NCBI GenBank assembly: GCA_948468275.1
Contig: CAOKHI010000008.1
Location: 1-53,107 of the forward strand
Direction: 5' to 3'
Source: an uncultured Clostridium sp.
GTDB lineage: Bacteria > Bacillota > Clostridia > TANB77 > CAG-508
DNA: 53,107 bases
The notes beneath the pieces were generated by a model that saw nothing but the letters and a program-made list of their open reading frames with translations, had not been told where the DNA came from and did not search any database. The translations under genes and the position numbers were made by a program. Below, piece by piece: positions 39,565-48,333 of the stretch. Positions within the stretch are counted from its first letter, which is position 1. Every line of letters starts with the position of its first letter.

Positions 39565-42198
39565 TTAAATTTGTGCTAATCTATTTTGAACATTTTCTAG
39601 CATTTCTTTATATTTTTCTAATTTTTCTTTTTCCTCATCTATTTTTGATTGTGGTGCTTTTTGTGTAAATCCTGGATTTGACAACATTCTTTCTGCTCTT
39701 TGTACTTCTTTTTGTAATTTATCTTCTTCTTTTTGTAGTCTTTGTCTTTCTTCTTGTATATCCACTAGTTCTTCAAATGGAATATATACATCTATTCCCT
39801 CTACTATTATGCTTATTGCATTTTTAGGAATATTATTTTTATTTTCTTGAACATTTATTTCATTTGCAAATCCTAATTTTTCTATAAAACTCTTTGATTT
39901 TTCAATTAGTTGACTATATTCATTTGTTACAAATATTAGCTTTGATTTTTTAGATGGGTGTACATTCATTTTTGTTCTTAAATTACGTATTTGTACTATT
40001 ATTTGTTTAAATTTTTCTATGGCCCTTTCTTCTGCTTCAAAATTTAATTTATCACTATATTCTGGCCATTTTGATATCATTATACTTTCATCTTCATTAT
40101 ATAATTTTGTATATATTTCTTCTGTTATAAATGGCATAATTGGATGTAATAATTTTAATACTTCACATAATACTTTATTTAATACGTATTGCGCAATGCT
40201 TCTTGTAGGATTTTCTTTATCGTATAGACGTGTTTTTATTATTTCTATGTACCAATCGCATAATTCGTTCCAAATAAAATCATATATTTTTTGTGTTGCT
40301 ACTCCTAATTCATAAGTTTCTATATTTATACTTACTTCTTTTATTAAATTATTTAATTTAGATAAAATCCATTTATCTTCATAACATAGATTTTCTATAT
40401 TTAAACCTTTATCCTCATAATCTTCTAAATTCATCAATACAAATTTTGCAGCATTCCATAATTTATTGGCAAAATTCCCTGCTGATTCTAACTTCTCTGG
40501 CATATATCTTATATCATTACCTGGTGTTATTCCAAGTATTAATGAAAATCTCAAAGCATCTGTTCCATATTTTTCTATTATTTCTAATGGATCTATTCCA
40601 TTTCCTAATGATTTAGACATTTTTCTTCCTTGTGCATCACGTACAATTCCATGTATTAGTATATCTGAAAATGGCTTCTTGTTTGTATATTCTAATCCTG
40701 AAAATATCATTCTTGCAACCCAAAAGAATATTATATCGTATGCAGTAACTAATACATTTGTTGGATAGAAATATTCTAAGTCTTGTGTATCATGTGGCCA
40801 ACCTAATGTAGAAAATGGCCATAATGCTGCACTAAACCATGTATCTAGTGTATCTTCATCTTGTACTATGTTTGTGCTTTGGCATTTTTCACACTTGTTT
40901 GGTGCAGTTCTTGCTACATGAATATGTCCACATTCTTTACAATAATATGCAGGTATTCTATGACCCCACCATAATTGACGTGAAATACACCAATCTTGTA
41001 TGTTTTCCATCCAATGGAAATATGTTTTTTCATACCTTTTTGGAATAAATTTTATATCTTGTTCTTTTACTGCTTTTATTGCTGGTTTTGCTAATGGTTC
41101 CATTTTTACAAACCATTGCTCAGATATTTTTGGTTCAATTGTATTATGGCATCTATAACATTTTCCTACATTATGAGTATAATCGTCTATTTTTACAAGT
41201 ACTTGTAGTTCTTTTAGTCTTTCTACTATTTTTTTTCTTGCTTCATACATATTCATACCTTTATATTCAGGTACAATATTTCCCATGTTGTAGTCTTCAT
41301 CAAATACTTCTATTATGTCTAACCCTTTTTCTATTCCTACTTTATAGTCATTCATATCACTTGAAGGTGTCAATTTTACTGCCCCTGTACCAAATTCTTT
41401 TTCAACAAAAGAATCTGCTATTATAGGAATTTCTCTATTTACTATTGGAAGTATTACTTTTTTTCCTACTAAATGTTTATATCTTTCATCATCTGGATGA
41501 ACTGCAACTCCTGTATCTCCAAGCATTGTTTCTGGTCTTGTTGTAGCTACTATTACATATTCATCAGAATCTTTTACTTGATATTTTATATGCCATAGGT
41601 GTGTCATTTCTTCTTCATATTCTACTTCTGCATCTGATATTGATGTTTTACATGAAGGACACCAATTTATCATTCTTTTTCCTTTGTATATTAAATCTTT
41701 TTCATATAAACGTAAAAATGACTCTTTTACTGCTTCTGATAATTTTTCATCTAAAGTAAAGCTTAAGTGCTCCCAATCACAAGAACATCCAAGTCTTTTT
41801 ATTTGGTTTATTATTTCTCCACCATATTCATGTGTCCATTCCCACGCTCTTTCTAAAAATCCTTCTCGACCAACATCTTCTTTAGATAGTCCTTCTTTTC
41901 GCATTTTTTCTACTACTTTTACTTCTGTTGCAATTGCTGCATGGTCTGTTCCTGGAACCCATAAAGTATTAAATCCATTCATCCTTTTATAACGTATTAA
42001 AACATCTTGTATTGTATCATCTAGTGCATGTCCCATATGAAGTTTTCCTGTTACATTTGGTGGTGGTATTACTATGGTATATGGTGTTTTTGTTTTGTCT
42101 TTACTTGGTTTAAAATATCCTTTTTCTTCCCAATTTTTATACGTTTTTTCTTCAAACTCTTTTGGGTTATATTTATCTGCTAAACTATGTCTACACAT
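39565..42198 (-). CDS. valS: Valyl-tRNA synthetase
   Basis: A class I synthetase charging tRNA-Val, 877 residues, full length. Signature HMGH is in PPPNVTGKLHMGHALDD and KMSKS in GRKMSKSLGNGID. The editing domain shows VATTRPETMLGDTGVAVHP. Cys pairs (CPSC, CYRCH, CKEC, CEKC) suggest zinc-binding inserts. The C-terminal 70 residues form the usual coiled coil. ATG 42198 has AAGGA upstream. No T-box leader was found. Confidence 0.97.
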   Translation of the reverse strand: MCRHSLADKYNPKEFEEKTYKNWEEKGYFKPSKDKTKTPYTIVIPPPNVTGKLHMGHALDDTIQDVLIRYKRMNGFNTLWVPGTDHAAIATEVKVVEKMRKEGLSKEDVGREGFLERAWEWTHEYGGEIINQIKRLGCSCDWEHLSFTLDEKLSEAVKESFLRLYEKDLIYKGKRMINWCPSCKTSISDAEVEYEEEMTHLWHIKYQVKDSDEYVIVATTRPETMLGDTGVAVHPDDERYKHLVGKKVILPIVNREIPIIADSFVEKEFGTGAVKLTPSSDMNDYKVGIEKGLDIIEVFDEDYNMGNIVPEYKGMNMYEARKKIVERLKELQVLVKIDDYTHNVGKCYRCHNTIEPKISEQWFVKMEPLAKPAIKAVKEQDIKFIPKRYEKTYFHWMENIQDWCISRQLWWGHRIPAYYCKECGHIHVARTAPNKCEKCQSTNIVQDEDTLDTWFSAALWPFSTLGWPHDTQDLEYFYPTNVLVTAYDIIFFWVARMIFSGLEYTNKKPFSDILIHGIVRDAQGRKMSKSLGNGIDPLEIIEKYGTDALRFSLILGITPGNDIRYMPEKLESAGNFANKLWNAAKFVLMNLEDYEDKGLNIENLCYEDKWILSKLNNLIKEVSINIETYELGVATQKIYDFIWNELCDWYIEIIKTRLYDKENPTRSIAQYVLNKVLCEVLKLLHPIMPFITEEIYTKLYNEDESIMISKWPEYSDKLNFEAEERAIEKFKQIIVQIRNLRTKMNVHPSKKSKLIFVTNEYSQLIEKSKSFIEKLGFANEINVQENKNNIPKNAISIIVEGIDVYIPFEELVDIQEERQRLQKEEDKLQKEVQRAERMLSNPGFTQKAPQSKIDEEKEKLEKYKEMLENVQNRLAQI

Positions 42199-42285
42199 TA
42201 GGCATCATCCTTTACTTATTTATATATTTTTCTTTTTATAATATTATACAAATTTAATTAAGATGTCAATATTTTTATTCTAAAT

Positions 42286-42420
42286 TTAATATGCTTCCAT
42301 TTTTACACTTTTCCCACAAAATGCAAATACTATTTTTGTTATGTTGCTAAATCCTCTTTCTTTTAAATTCTCTTCATATTTTTTGTTCTCAAAATCACTA
42401 ACACCAATTCCAATTTCCAT
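42286..42420 (-). pseudogene. Remnant of PD-(D/E)XK (PF08011) protein C-terminus
   Basis: A 44-codon frame from ATG 42420 reads KKYEENLKERGFSNITK and then IVFAFCGKSVKM, which matches the extreme C-terminus of AAA/PD-(D/E)XK proteins. Nothing of the rest of that protein is left. Confidence 0.65.
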
Positions 42421-42470
42421 ACATACACCCACCTTATTTTACTTTTTTATTCTACTATATTTTATACAAA

Positions 42471-42492
42471 AAAGCAAGAAATATCTTGCTTT
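42471..42492 (-). terminator. Terminator after the FGE-domain pilin-like gene
   Basis: AAAGCAAGA-TATT-TCTTGCTTT followed by TTTG on the minus strand, immediately after the stop at 42496. The stem with its tail gives a run of six T. Confidence 0.8.
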
Positions 42493-42495
42493 ACT

Positions 42496-43989
42496 TTATC
42501 TAAAATAGATTACTGGACGAAAACCGTAATTAGAGCTTGTATCATTTGCAAATATAACACCACGGAAACATGCTGAACTTTGTGCATTTAAGAAAGAACC
42601 TCCTCGAACCATGTATGAATTTAGAGTTGCATTATTAGCATAGTTCATATTGGCTGAATATGATGCTTCTAATGTTTGTTCCCATAAATTTCCTGCTACA
42701 TCATATATGTTTTGTTTTTTTACTTGTTTGGTTGAACCTGTTGTTAATAATATAAGTGAACCACTACTAGAATTTGTACCGTGATAATCCATTTACGCTT
42801 ACAAACCCTCCTGTTACACCTGTACCTGCTACAGATGTATAATATCCTCGTAAATTTGTTAATGCAACATCATCATAGTTTCCCCAATTAGATGTTATAA
42901 CATCAATACCATTATCTTGCATAAATTTCATCATCATATCCCACTGTGTACCTGTTACTAATCCACTTTGTACTATTTTATTATTTTCATACATTCTTCT
43001 TGTCATCTCTACTGCTGTATAATAATCTGCATGATAATATGGTATACTATTTGCTTTTGTTACTATTTTTCCTGTTGCTTTATTACTTCCTGTTCCTACT
43101 ATTGTTCCTGCTTGCCTTGCTGTATAATTATAATTTTGCCAATTAGTCCAATTGTTTAATCCTGTTTGTATTTGTACAGCTGTAGTCAAAGATGCATTAT
43201 CATTAAAATTCACACTATTTTCAAAAGTACCTATCTCTTCATTATATGTTGCTACTCCTGCTTCGTATCTTCCTATATAAAATCCCTCATATTTTTTTAT
43301 TTGACCATATTCAGCTACACTTGTTTCCATATCCCATTTTGCACTTTCTTTTCCGCCAATCTATTTTTTTATAGTTTTCTATTTTGCATGGTATCCATAC
43401 AAATTGGTTTCCTTTTAGTTTTGTTGCATATTCATGTGTTGTTTTATCTAAACTATCATCATTTTCATTTTTGGTTTCTGGATTATATCCATATCTATCT
43501 TCTTTATTATCTGATATTACTGCTCCTTGATTTATTTTTCCTCCCACATAATAAAACCCTATTGGTACTGGTACTATTTCTCCTTCTCCTGTTGATACTG
43601 CATATACTGATGATACTTTTTGTGATGATTGTATTTCTTTTCCTGTTTGTGTTGATACCAACGATGGAGTAGATGTTGTCCATTTATCTGGTAATTTTAC
43701 TATTGTTCCTGCTTCTGTTTTTTCTGTATTTTCTGGCAGTTGCTCTAATCCACTTATTTTTTTATATAATTCTTCTAATTCTTTTTGCTCTTTTTCTTGT
43801 TCACTTAAATATTTATCTGTTGCTAGTCCGTGCTTTGTCTATTATTCCTCCATTTATCACAAAATTTATTACTACTCCTGCTAATATAAGTAACAATATA
43901 ATTGTTATTACTAATGCTATTAATGTTATTGCATTTTTATTTCTTATATATAATTTTCCACTCTTTTTTTGTTTCATCCTTGACTCCAT
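42496..43989 (-). CDS. Pilin-like protein with FGE-sulfatase-type domain, read through three CGG +1 frameshifts
   Basis: ATG 43989 (AAAGGAG upstream) starts MESRMKQKKSGKLYIRNKNA and the pilin-like helix ITLIALVITIILLLILAG. Four frame segments join at CGG codons 43830-43828, 43355-43353 and 42781-42779. Skipping each C gives one 496-residue protein. After the helix come a coiled segment (KYLSEQEKEQKELEELYK), then an FGE/C-lectin-like domain: QFVWIPCKIENYKKIDW-G-GKESAKW, YEGFYIGRYEAG, YDVAGNLWEQTLE, MVRGGSFLNA and YGFRPVIYFR. Every hallmark is in the right order across the joins. Each zero frame stops within about 20 codons of its CGG. The protein is probably a surface adhesin-like paralogue of Y1. 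Confidence 0.82.
42779..42781 (-). other. CGG +1 frameshift site (FGE pilin-like, site 3)
   Basis: Zero frame: GGA TTA TCA CGG TAC AAA TTC TAG. Skipping C gives TCA-(C)-GGT-ACA-AAT and continues the FGE domain. Confidence 0.85.
43353..43355 (-). other. CGG +1 frameshift site (FGE pilin-like, site 2)
   Basis: Zero frame: ATA GAT TGG CGG AAA AGA. Skipping C gives TGG-(C)-GGA-AAA-GAA, leading into KESAKWDMETSVAEYG. Confidence 0.85.
43828..43830 (-). other. CGG +1 frameshift site (FGE pilin-like, site 1)
   Basis: Zero frame: GAC AAA GCA CGG ACT AGC AAC AGA TAA. Skipping C gives GCA-(C)-GGA-CTA-GCA and a long open frame after the pilin-like helix. Confidence 0.85.
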
Positions 43990-44046
43990 TTTCTTTTCTC
44001 CTTTGCCTCTTACTTTATTTTTTCCTTTTCTCAATTTTATATTCAT

Positions 44047-44075
44047 ATTATATATTTCTTTCTTTTTCAAGTCAA
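44047..44075 (-). promoter_or_regulatory. Sigma-A promoter of the FGE pilin-like gene
   Basis: TTGACT, 17 bases, TATAAT on the minus strand, 58 bases before ATG 43989. The leader is nearly the same as that of the GLUG gene. Confidence 0.75.
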
Positions 44076-44126
44076 TCATCTTTTCACTTTATCCTGCACT
44101 TTAAGAGTGTTGTACAATTTATTCTA

Positions 44127-44597
44127 CTAATGTCTTTGTCTTAACATTTCTATTATCAAATTTATATTAGGTTGTGTTGGTGTAAATTTTATACCTTTCT
44201 TTAACATATGCATTACTTTTTTAGCCTTCTTTTCAATTTCAATTGCTGAATGCTCACTTGTTACCTTTAAATGATTATGAGCTATTGTATACTCTCTTTC
44301 TATATACTCTTCAGTAATTGGAAACATGTCTTGTATTAAGAAAACACTTTCTTTTCCATTATCTAATTTAATAATATGTATAATGTCACATGGCTTTTTG
44401 TTTTCAATTTTTTTATTCATTATTTTTCTATATTTCTCTATTCTGCTACTCAAAGGAATCATCCAATATAAACCTGTTTCTTCTTCCTTATAACAGTAAT
44501 AATGTGGTCGATTAGCTTCTTTGTTTCCTTTTAAATATGGATCCTTCATTTCTTTAAAAAATTTATCTTTTACTATATAAAATCCTTTTTCTACCAA
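44127..44597 (-). CDS. Type III toxin-antitoxin toxin (ToxN/TenpN/CptN superfamily)
   Basis: A 156-residue toxin with the pattern of type III endoribonucleases: FKEMKDPYLKGNKEANRPHY, LYWMIPLSSRIEKY, KPCDIIHI and SVFLIQDMFPITEEYI. Just upstream lie two 45-nt tandem repeats and a terminator hairpin, the standard arrangement of antitoxin RNA, attenuating terminator and toxin gene. The start is TTG 44597 with GGAAG 11 bases upstream. Sequence similar to the family N-terminus (KKEVRQK) continues upstream without a normal start codon, so an ATT start further out is possible. The toxin would cleave RNA at or within the repeats and be caged by the product. Confidence 0.85.
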   Translation of the reverse strand: MVEKGFYIVKDKFFKEMKDPYLKGNKEANRPHYYCYKEEETGLYWMIPLSSRIEKYRKIMNKKIENKKPCDIIHIIKLDNGKESVFLIQDMFPITEEYIEREYTIAHNHLKVTSEHSAIEIEKKAKKVMHMLKKGIKFTPTQPNINLIIEMLRQRH

Positions 44598-44630
44598 TTT
44601 TTGTCTTACTTCCTTTTTTATAAAAATTAA

Positions 44631-44661
44631 TGGTTCTCCATCATCTAGTGGTGGAGAACCA
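44631..44661 (-). terminator. Attenuating terminator between antitoxin RNA and toxin
   Basis: TGGTTCTCCA pairs with TGGAGAACCA around an 11-base loop, followed by TTAATTTTTAT on the minus strand. It should set the antitoxin to toxin transcript ratio. Confidence 0.85.
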
Positions 44662-44662
44662 T

Positions 44663-44758
44663 ACTTTCAACCCAACCATTTATATACCGCATATTGGTCA
44701 GCGGAAAACTTTCAACCCGACCATTTATATACCACATATCGGTCAGTGGTAAACTTTC
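44663..44758 (-). ncRNA. Type III antitoxin RNA: two 45-nt repeats and a partial third
   Basis: Repeat 1 spans 44758-44714, repeat 2 44713-44669, and a third begins GAAAGT at 44668. Each starts GAAAGTTT and ends GGGTT. The repeats differ at matched positions: CCAC...GTGG in repeat 1 is CCGC...GCGG in repeat 2, and CCGA...TCGG is CCAA...TTGG. Both base pairs are preserved, which supports two interleaved stems, the pseudoknot known for ToxI-type RNAs. Confidence 0.88.
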
Positions 44759-44848
44759 TATTTTAATATTAATAGTTGATTATTAATATTATTTTTATTA
44801 TATGCATTTTTCAAAATAAAATTTACTTTTATCTTGATTCCTAAATAT

Positions 44849-44877
44849 ATTGTATCATATATGTTTAGACATATCAA
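44849..44877 (-). promoter_or_regulatory. Sigma-A promoter of the type III module
   Basis: TTGATA, 17 bases, TACAAT on the minus strand, about 90 bases before the first antitoxin repeat. Confidence 0.75.
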
Positions 44878-44919
44878 GGAATTTATCAAATATTTTATCT
44901 TATTGGTAAATATTCAAAG

Positions 44920-44993
44920 CCTTTTCTCAATTTTATATTCATATTATATATTTCTTTTGTAAGTCAACTTTTTTACTTTCAAAATGTTAATTG
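44920..44993 (-). repeat. Orphan copy of the pilin-like gene leader
   Basis: This matches the leaders at about 44030-44105 and 46870-46945, but has no gene attached; the toxin-antitoxin module follows instead. Its TTGACT/TATAAT boxes are only 13 bases apart, against 17 in the other two, so it is probably inactive. Confidence 0.7.
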
Positions 44994-45004
44994 TAGTAAT
45001 ATTT

Positions 45005-46833
45005 TCATAATTTATTTATCTGCCACTCTAATATTGGATATCCATTATTTACATTTTTTGTATCACTTACAAAGGCTTGATTATTTTTGTTAATTACTTC
45101 TAATATTCCTATCATATCTACTTGGTTTTCTTTTATATTTGTTATTTTTGCATTTGCATTTGTTGCTTCATTTCTTCCTATTGCTATCAATGAAGATGTT
45201 GAACAATTAGTTAAATTTATTTTCTCAAAATTTAATATTTTACCACAAATTCCACCTGCATCAACTCCACTAACATTTTTTATCAAATTTCCTGTATTAT
45301 AGCTATTCTCTATACTTATATGCCCATTTTGTATATAACCTATTATTCCTCCTATACATTTATTATTAGAAAAATTGTTCCCTTGTATTTTTATTTCTGC
45401 TATATTATAACTATTGCTTATTTTACATGACTTTGTGGTACTTCCTGCATCATAATATGTGTTACTAGTAATACCTCCTATTAATTTAAGATATTGAGAA
45501 TTTTCAACAGTAATATTTCCTAAATTATAGCAATTCTCTATCTCGCTACCTCTTGTAAGACTTGATGCAATACCAGATACCCATCTACCATTACTTATTA
45601 TATCTCCTACATTGTATGAATTACTTACCTTACTACTATTTACACTTGCTATAATTCCTCCTACATATCCAATTGTACTATCTATATTATCATCTTTTTG
45701 AATAATTGTTGATGCATTATAGCATTCATTTATTGTACTCCCATTTATTGAATTTGCCACTATTCCGTGCTACTAAATTATATCCTTCTATTTTTCCACT
45801 TACACTACATTTTGAAATTTCTGTACCTTTTCCTTCCCCTACTATTCCTGCTGTATTAAATCCGTTTTGTATTTGTTATATTTACATCATTTAAGATTGT
45901 ACTTTTTATAATTCCTCCTTCTACACATCCAAATAATGCTTGATTCTTTTTGTTTTCTTCATTAATATATAAATTTTTTATACTATTATATTTCCCATCA
46001 AATATTCCCTTAAAACTTATAGTATCTGTTCCAATAGGTACCCATTTATTTTCTTCTGATCCTTCTAAATCTATATCTGCCATTACTCGTGCTGTTTTTC
46101 CTTCAAATGTCCTTCCACTATTTACTTTATCTCTGAAATTTTCCATGTCTTGCCTGTTCCATATGTCCATATCTTCTGTTATGTCTGTTACTTCTACTTT
46201 TGCTATTTTGTAGTTTCCATTTTCATCTTTTGCATATATTGTATATATCCCATTTTCTGTTATTTCTTTATTTATTACATATGCTCCATCTATTTTTTCT
46301 GGTACTTCTATTACTTGACCTTTTATTATAATTTCAATTATTGTTCCTTCATATTCTATGTTTGCTAATATATTGGCATTTACATAGTCTTCTCTTATTT
46401 TTGTTTCTGTACTTATTTTTATATTATCATTTTGGCTTCCTTTTCCTAAACTATTTCCTATTTTTGGTACACTTCTGTCTATTTCAAATTTCCAATCATT
46501 TACTATTACTATATCACCTATTACTGTCATCTCTTGTTTTTCTAAATTTTTATTTATATATTCTCCACTATTATAACTACTATCGCTATATTTACCTATG
46601 CGTAAATCTGCTAATGCTATTTCTAGTTTCTCTCTTGCTTCTTGTTCTGAATATGCTGTTCCTGTTTTTTGAGCTTTTTCTATTAATCCTTCATTTCCTA
46701 TTATTAATCTTATTGTTACTCCTGCAAGAATTAATAGTACTATTATTGTTATTATTAATGCTATTAATGTTATTGCATTTCTATTTCTTATATATGATTT
46801 TCCACTCTTTTTTTGTTTCATCCTTGACTCCAT
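45005..46833 (-). CDS. Pilin-like protein with GLUG-type repeats, read through two CGG +1 frameshifts
   Basis: ATG 46833 (AAAGGAG upstream) opens MESRMKQKKSGKSYIRNRNA and the pilin-like helix ITLIALIITIIVLLILAG. Three frame segments join at CGG 45864-45862 and 45767-45765, giving 608 residues. The C-terminal 350 residues consist of GLUG-like repeats, each with a GGI(V/I)G-type turn followed by ISNCYNTG-type strands (for example SNSYNVGDI, ENCYNLGNI, ENSYNTGNL). Skipping the C at the second CGG gives YNLVA-G-IVANSINGS, restoring the conserved Gly of a repeat turn. GLUG repeats occur in bacterial adhesins and IgA peptidases, so surface binding is inferred. Confidence 0.82.
45765..45767 (-). other. 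CGG +1 frameshift site (GLUG protein, site 2)
   Basis: Zero frame: TTA GTA GCA CGG AAT AGT. Skipping C gives GCA-(C)-GGA-ATA-GTG, the G-I-V turn of a GLUG repeat. Confidence 0.88.
45862..45864 (-). other. CGG +1 frameshift site (GLUG protein, site 1)
   Basis: Zero frame: AAT ACA AAA CGG ATT TAA. Skipping C gives AAA-(C)-GGA-TTT-AAT and continues to AGIVGEGKG. Confidence 0.85.
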
Positions 46834-46891
46834 TTTTCATTTCTCCTTTGCCTCTTACTTTATTTTTTCCTTTTCTCAATTTTATATTCAT

Positions 46892-46920
46892 ATTATATAT
46901 TTCTTTATATTGCAAGTCAA
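46892..46920 (-). promoter_or_regulatory. Sigma-A promoter of the GLUG gene
   Basis: TTGACT, 17 bases, TATAAT on the minus strand, 59 bases before ATG 46833. Confidence 0.75.
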
Positions 46921-47002
46921 TTAGTTTTTTACTTTCAGAGTGTTAATTATTATTCTGTTTGTAACAAATGTTTTCATAACTTATTCATATTAATTTTAAT
47001 CT

Positions 47003-47346
47003 TTATTCTTCTTCCCATAATAAATTTGGCTCATTTATATTACTTTTTGACCAATATTGGCTTTCTTCATCACTCAAACCATTTACTACATAATAAACAC
47101 TTGGTAATTCTGTTAATCCCCCTATGTTGCTTGTAGTTCCCTCTTGGCTTCCTATTACTTTTCCCACATATGTTCCTGAACTTCCATTAGTTCCTGTTGC
47201 TACATTATTTCCATATTTTATAACTTTGGATTATCTATCAAAGACCCATCTATTGCAGATGAATAACTATCTTTGTCTGTATCTTCTATGTCTGCACCAT
47301 ATGTCTATGGTGTTGGTAATACTTCATTTCCTTTTTTTCATATCAT
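47003..47346 (-). pseudogene. Decayed small gene upstream of the GLUG gene
   Basis: ATG 47346 has AGGAGG 8 bases upstream, but codon 3 is TGA and a TAG follows at about codon 14. A one-base loss in an A-run (CCAAAG) then changes frame. The pieces read KKGNEVLPTP, TYGADIEDTDKDSYSSAIDG and VYYVVNGLSDEESQYW, ending NEPNLLWEEE. The product is unknown. Unlike the CGG breaks, these are ordinary nonsense and deletion damage. Confidence 0.65.
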
Positions 47347-47440
47347 AATTTTATCCTCCTATTATAATAACACTTAAATACTCTAATGTTTTGTTGTTAT
47401 GTTATTTAAATTTTTTATACCATCTATAAATCATTTAAAC

Positions 47441-47480
47441 AAAAAATGAGACTTATCCTAATTTAATAGATAAATCTCAA
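47441..47480 (-). terminator. Terminator after the 258-aa gene
   Basis: Minus strand TTGAGATTTATC pairs imperfectly with GGATAAGTCTCA and is followed by TTTTTTG. Confidence 0.7.
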
Positions 47481-47481
47481 T

Positions 47482-48258
47482 TCATAAAAAACAACTATTC
47501 TTAAGAAGTTTGTTAAACTGTTTGTTATTACTAATTATAACCTGTATTATTGCAACACATTTTTGTGCATTTTCATAACTTGCTTTATATAAAAATCCAT
47601 TTTTATTTATTTTTAAATCAATTAATTTGTAAATTATCATTGGATTATTTACATCTTTTAATGTTATTTTTACTGATAAATTTGTACAATAATCTATATT
47701 TTTTGTTATAGTATTTACTTTCATTTTATTTTTTATATCAGTTTTTCCTGATGTTCCACCTATTATTGCTCCTACTGGTCCTGCTATTCCAAAACCTACA
47801 AGTCCTTTAATTGGTGATACATGTTTTTTAGATTCTCCCTTAGTTATATTTTCTCCTATTGTTTTACTTTCGGTTGTTCCCTCTTCAATTAAATCAACAT
47901 CAATTATTGAATCAAATCTAATTTCTTTTTTGTTTATTCTTAATTTTTGATATTCTTCACTTATATAGAAATCACTAACTACCTTTTTCCATTTATTTTT
48001 TTCTATTTTTTGTAATTCCTTATTCTTCTGTCTTTCTTTTATTCCTTGTATTACTATTTCTTTTATATTGTTTTTTATTTCTATATTATCAATCTTTTGA
48101 TTTAATTTATAGTAACCCCAAATTGATATAATTTCAATAACTATTGCCGTAACAACATATTCTATGCCATCTTTTGCAAGGTCAAATATTGCAATTGCAG
48201 TTCCTAAAATTAATGGAATAAACATTATTCCTAAAACAATTTTTAGTATTTTTTTCAT
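47482..48258 (-). CDS. Membrane protein with glycine-zipper-like segment, 258 aa
   Basis: Two N-terminal membrane helices (IVLGIMFIPLILGTAIAIF and YVVTAIVIEIISIWGYY) are followed by a charged helical region and a beta-rich soluble part. The latter contains a Gly-rich stretch (GLVGFGIAGPVGAIIGGTSG) seen in several uncharacterised Firmicute proteins next to a PH-like or SHOCT-type domain. Start ATG 48258 is preferred because AGGAG lies 9 bases upstream; ATG 48267 abuts that site. No function is known. It sits between two decayed pilin-like loci. Confidence 0.7.
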   Translation of the reverse strand: MKKILKIVLGIMFIPLILGTAIAIFDLAKDGIEYVVTAIVIEIISIWGYYKLNQKIDNIEIKNNIKEIVIQGIKERQKNKELQKIEKNKWKKVVSDFYISEEYQKLRINKKEIRFDSIIDVDLIEEGTTESKTIGENITKGESKKHVSPIKGLVGFGIAGPVGAIIGGTSGKTDIKNKMKVNTITKNIDYCTNLSVKITLKDVNNPMIIYKLIDLKINKNGFLYKASYENAQKCVAIIQVIISNNKQFNKLLKNSCFL

Positions 48259-48333
48259 TATTATCATCTCCTAATTAATATTATATACTTATAATATTAA
48301 TTATTTTGTCGAAATATGTCGTTTTTTATAAAA

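Noticed and set aside
42199-42285. T-box leaders before valS, alaS or glyQS
   Set aside because: No GGTGG-ACCGCG-type antiterminator sequence or specifier stem was found upstream of any of the three.
28629-43989. Diversity-generating retroelement targets (FGE/C-lectin domains are known variable proteins)
   Set aside because: No reverse transcriptase or template repeat was found. The identical C-terminal ends of Y1 and Y2 are explained by the 1.65-kb conversion block, without adenine-specific changes.
44663-44758. CRISPR array
   Set aside because: Only two directly adjacent 45-nt repeats without spacers, no cas genes, and a toxin gene with terminator directly downstream.
47003-47346. TGA read as tryptophan (TGA at codon 3)
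   Set aside because: TGG is used for Trp throughout and the U32 gene appears to end with TGA. The locus also has a TAG and an indel, so it is simply decayed.
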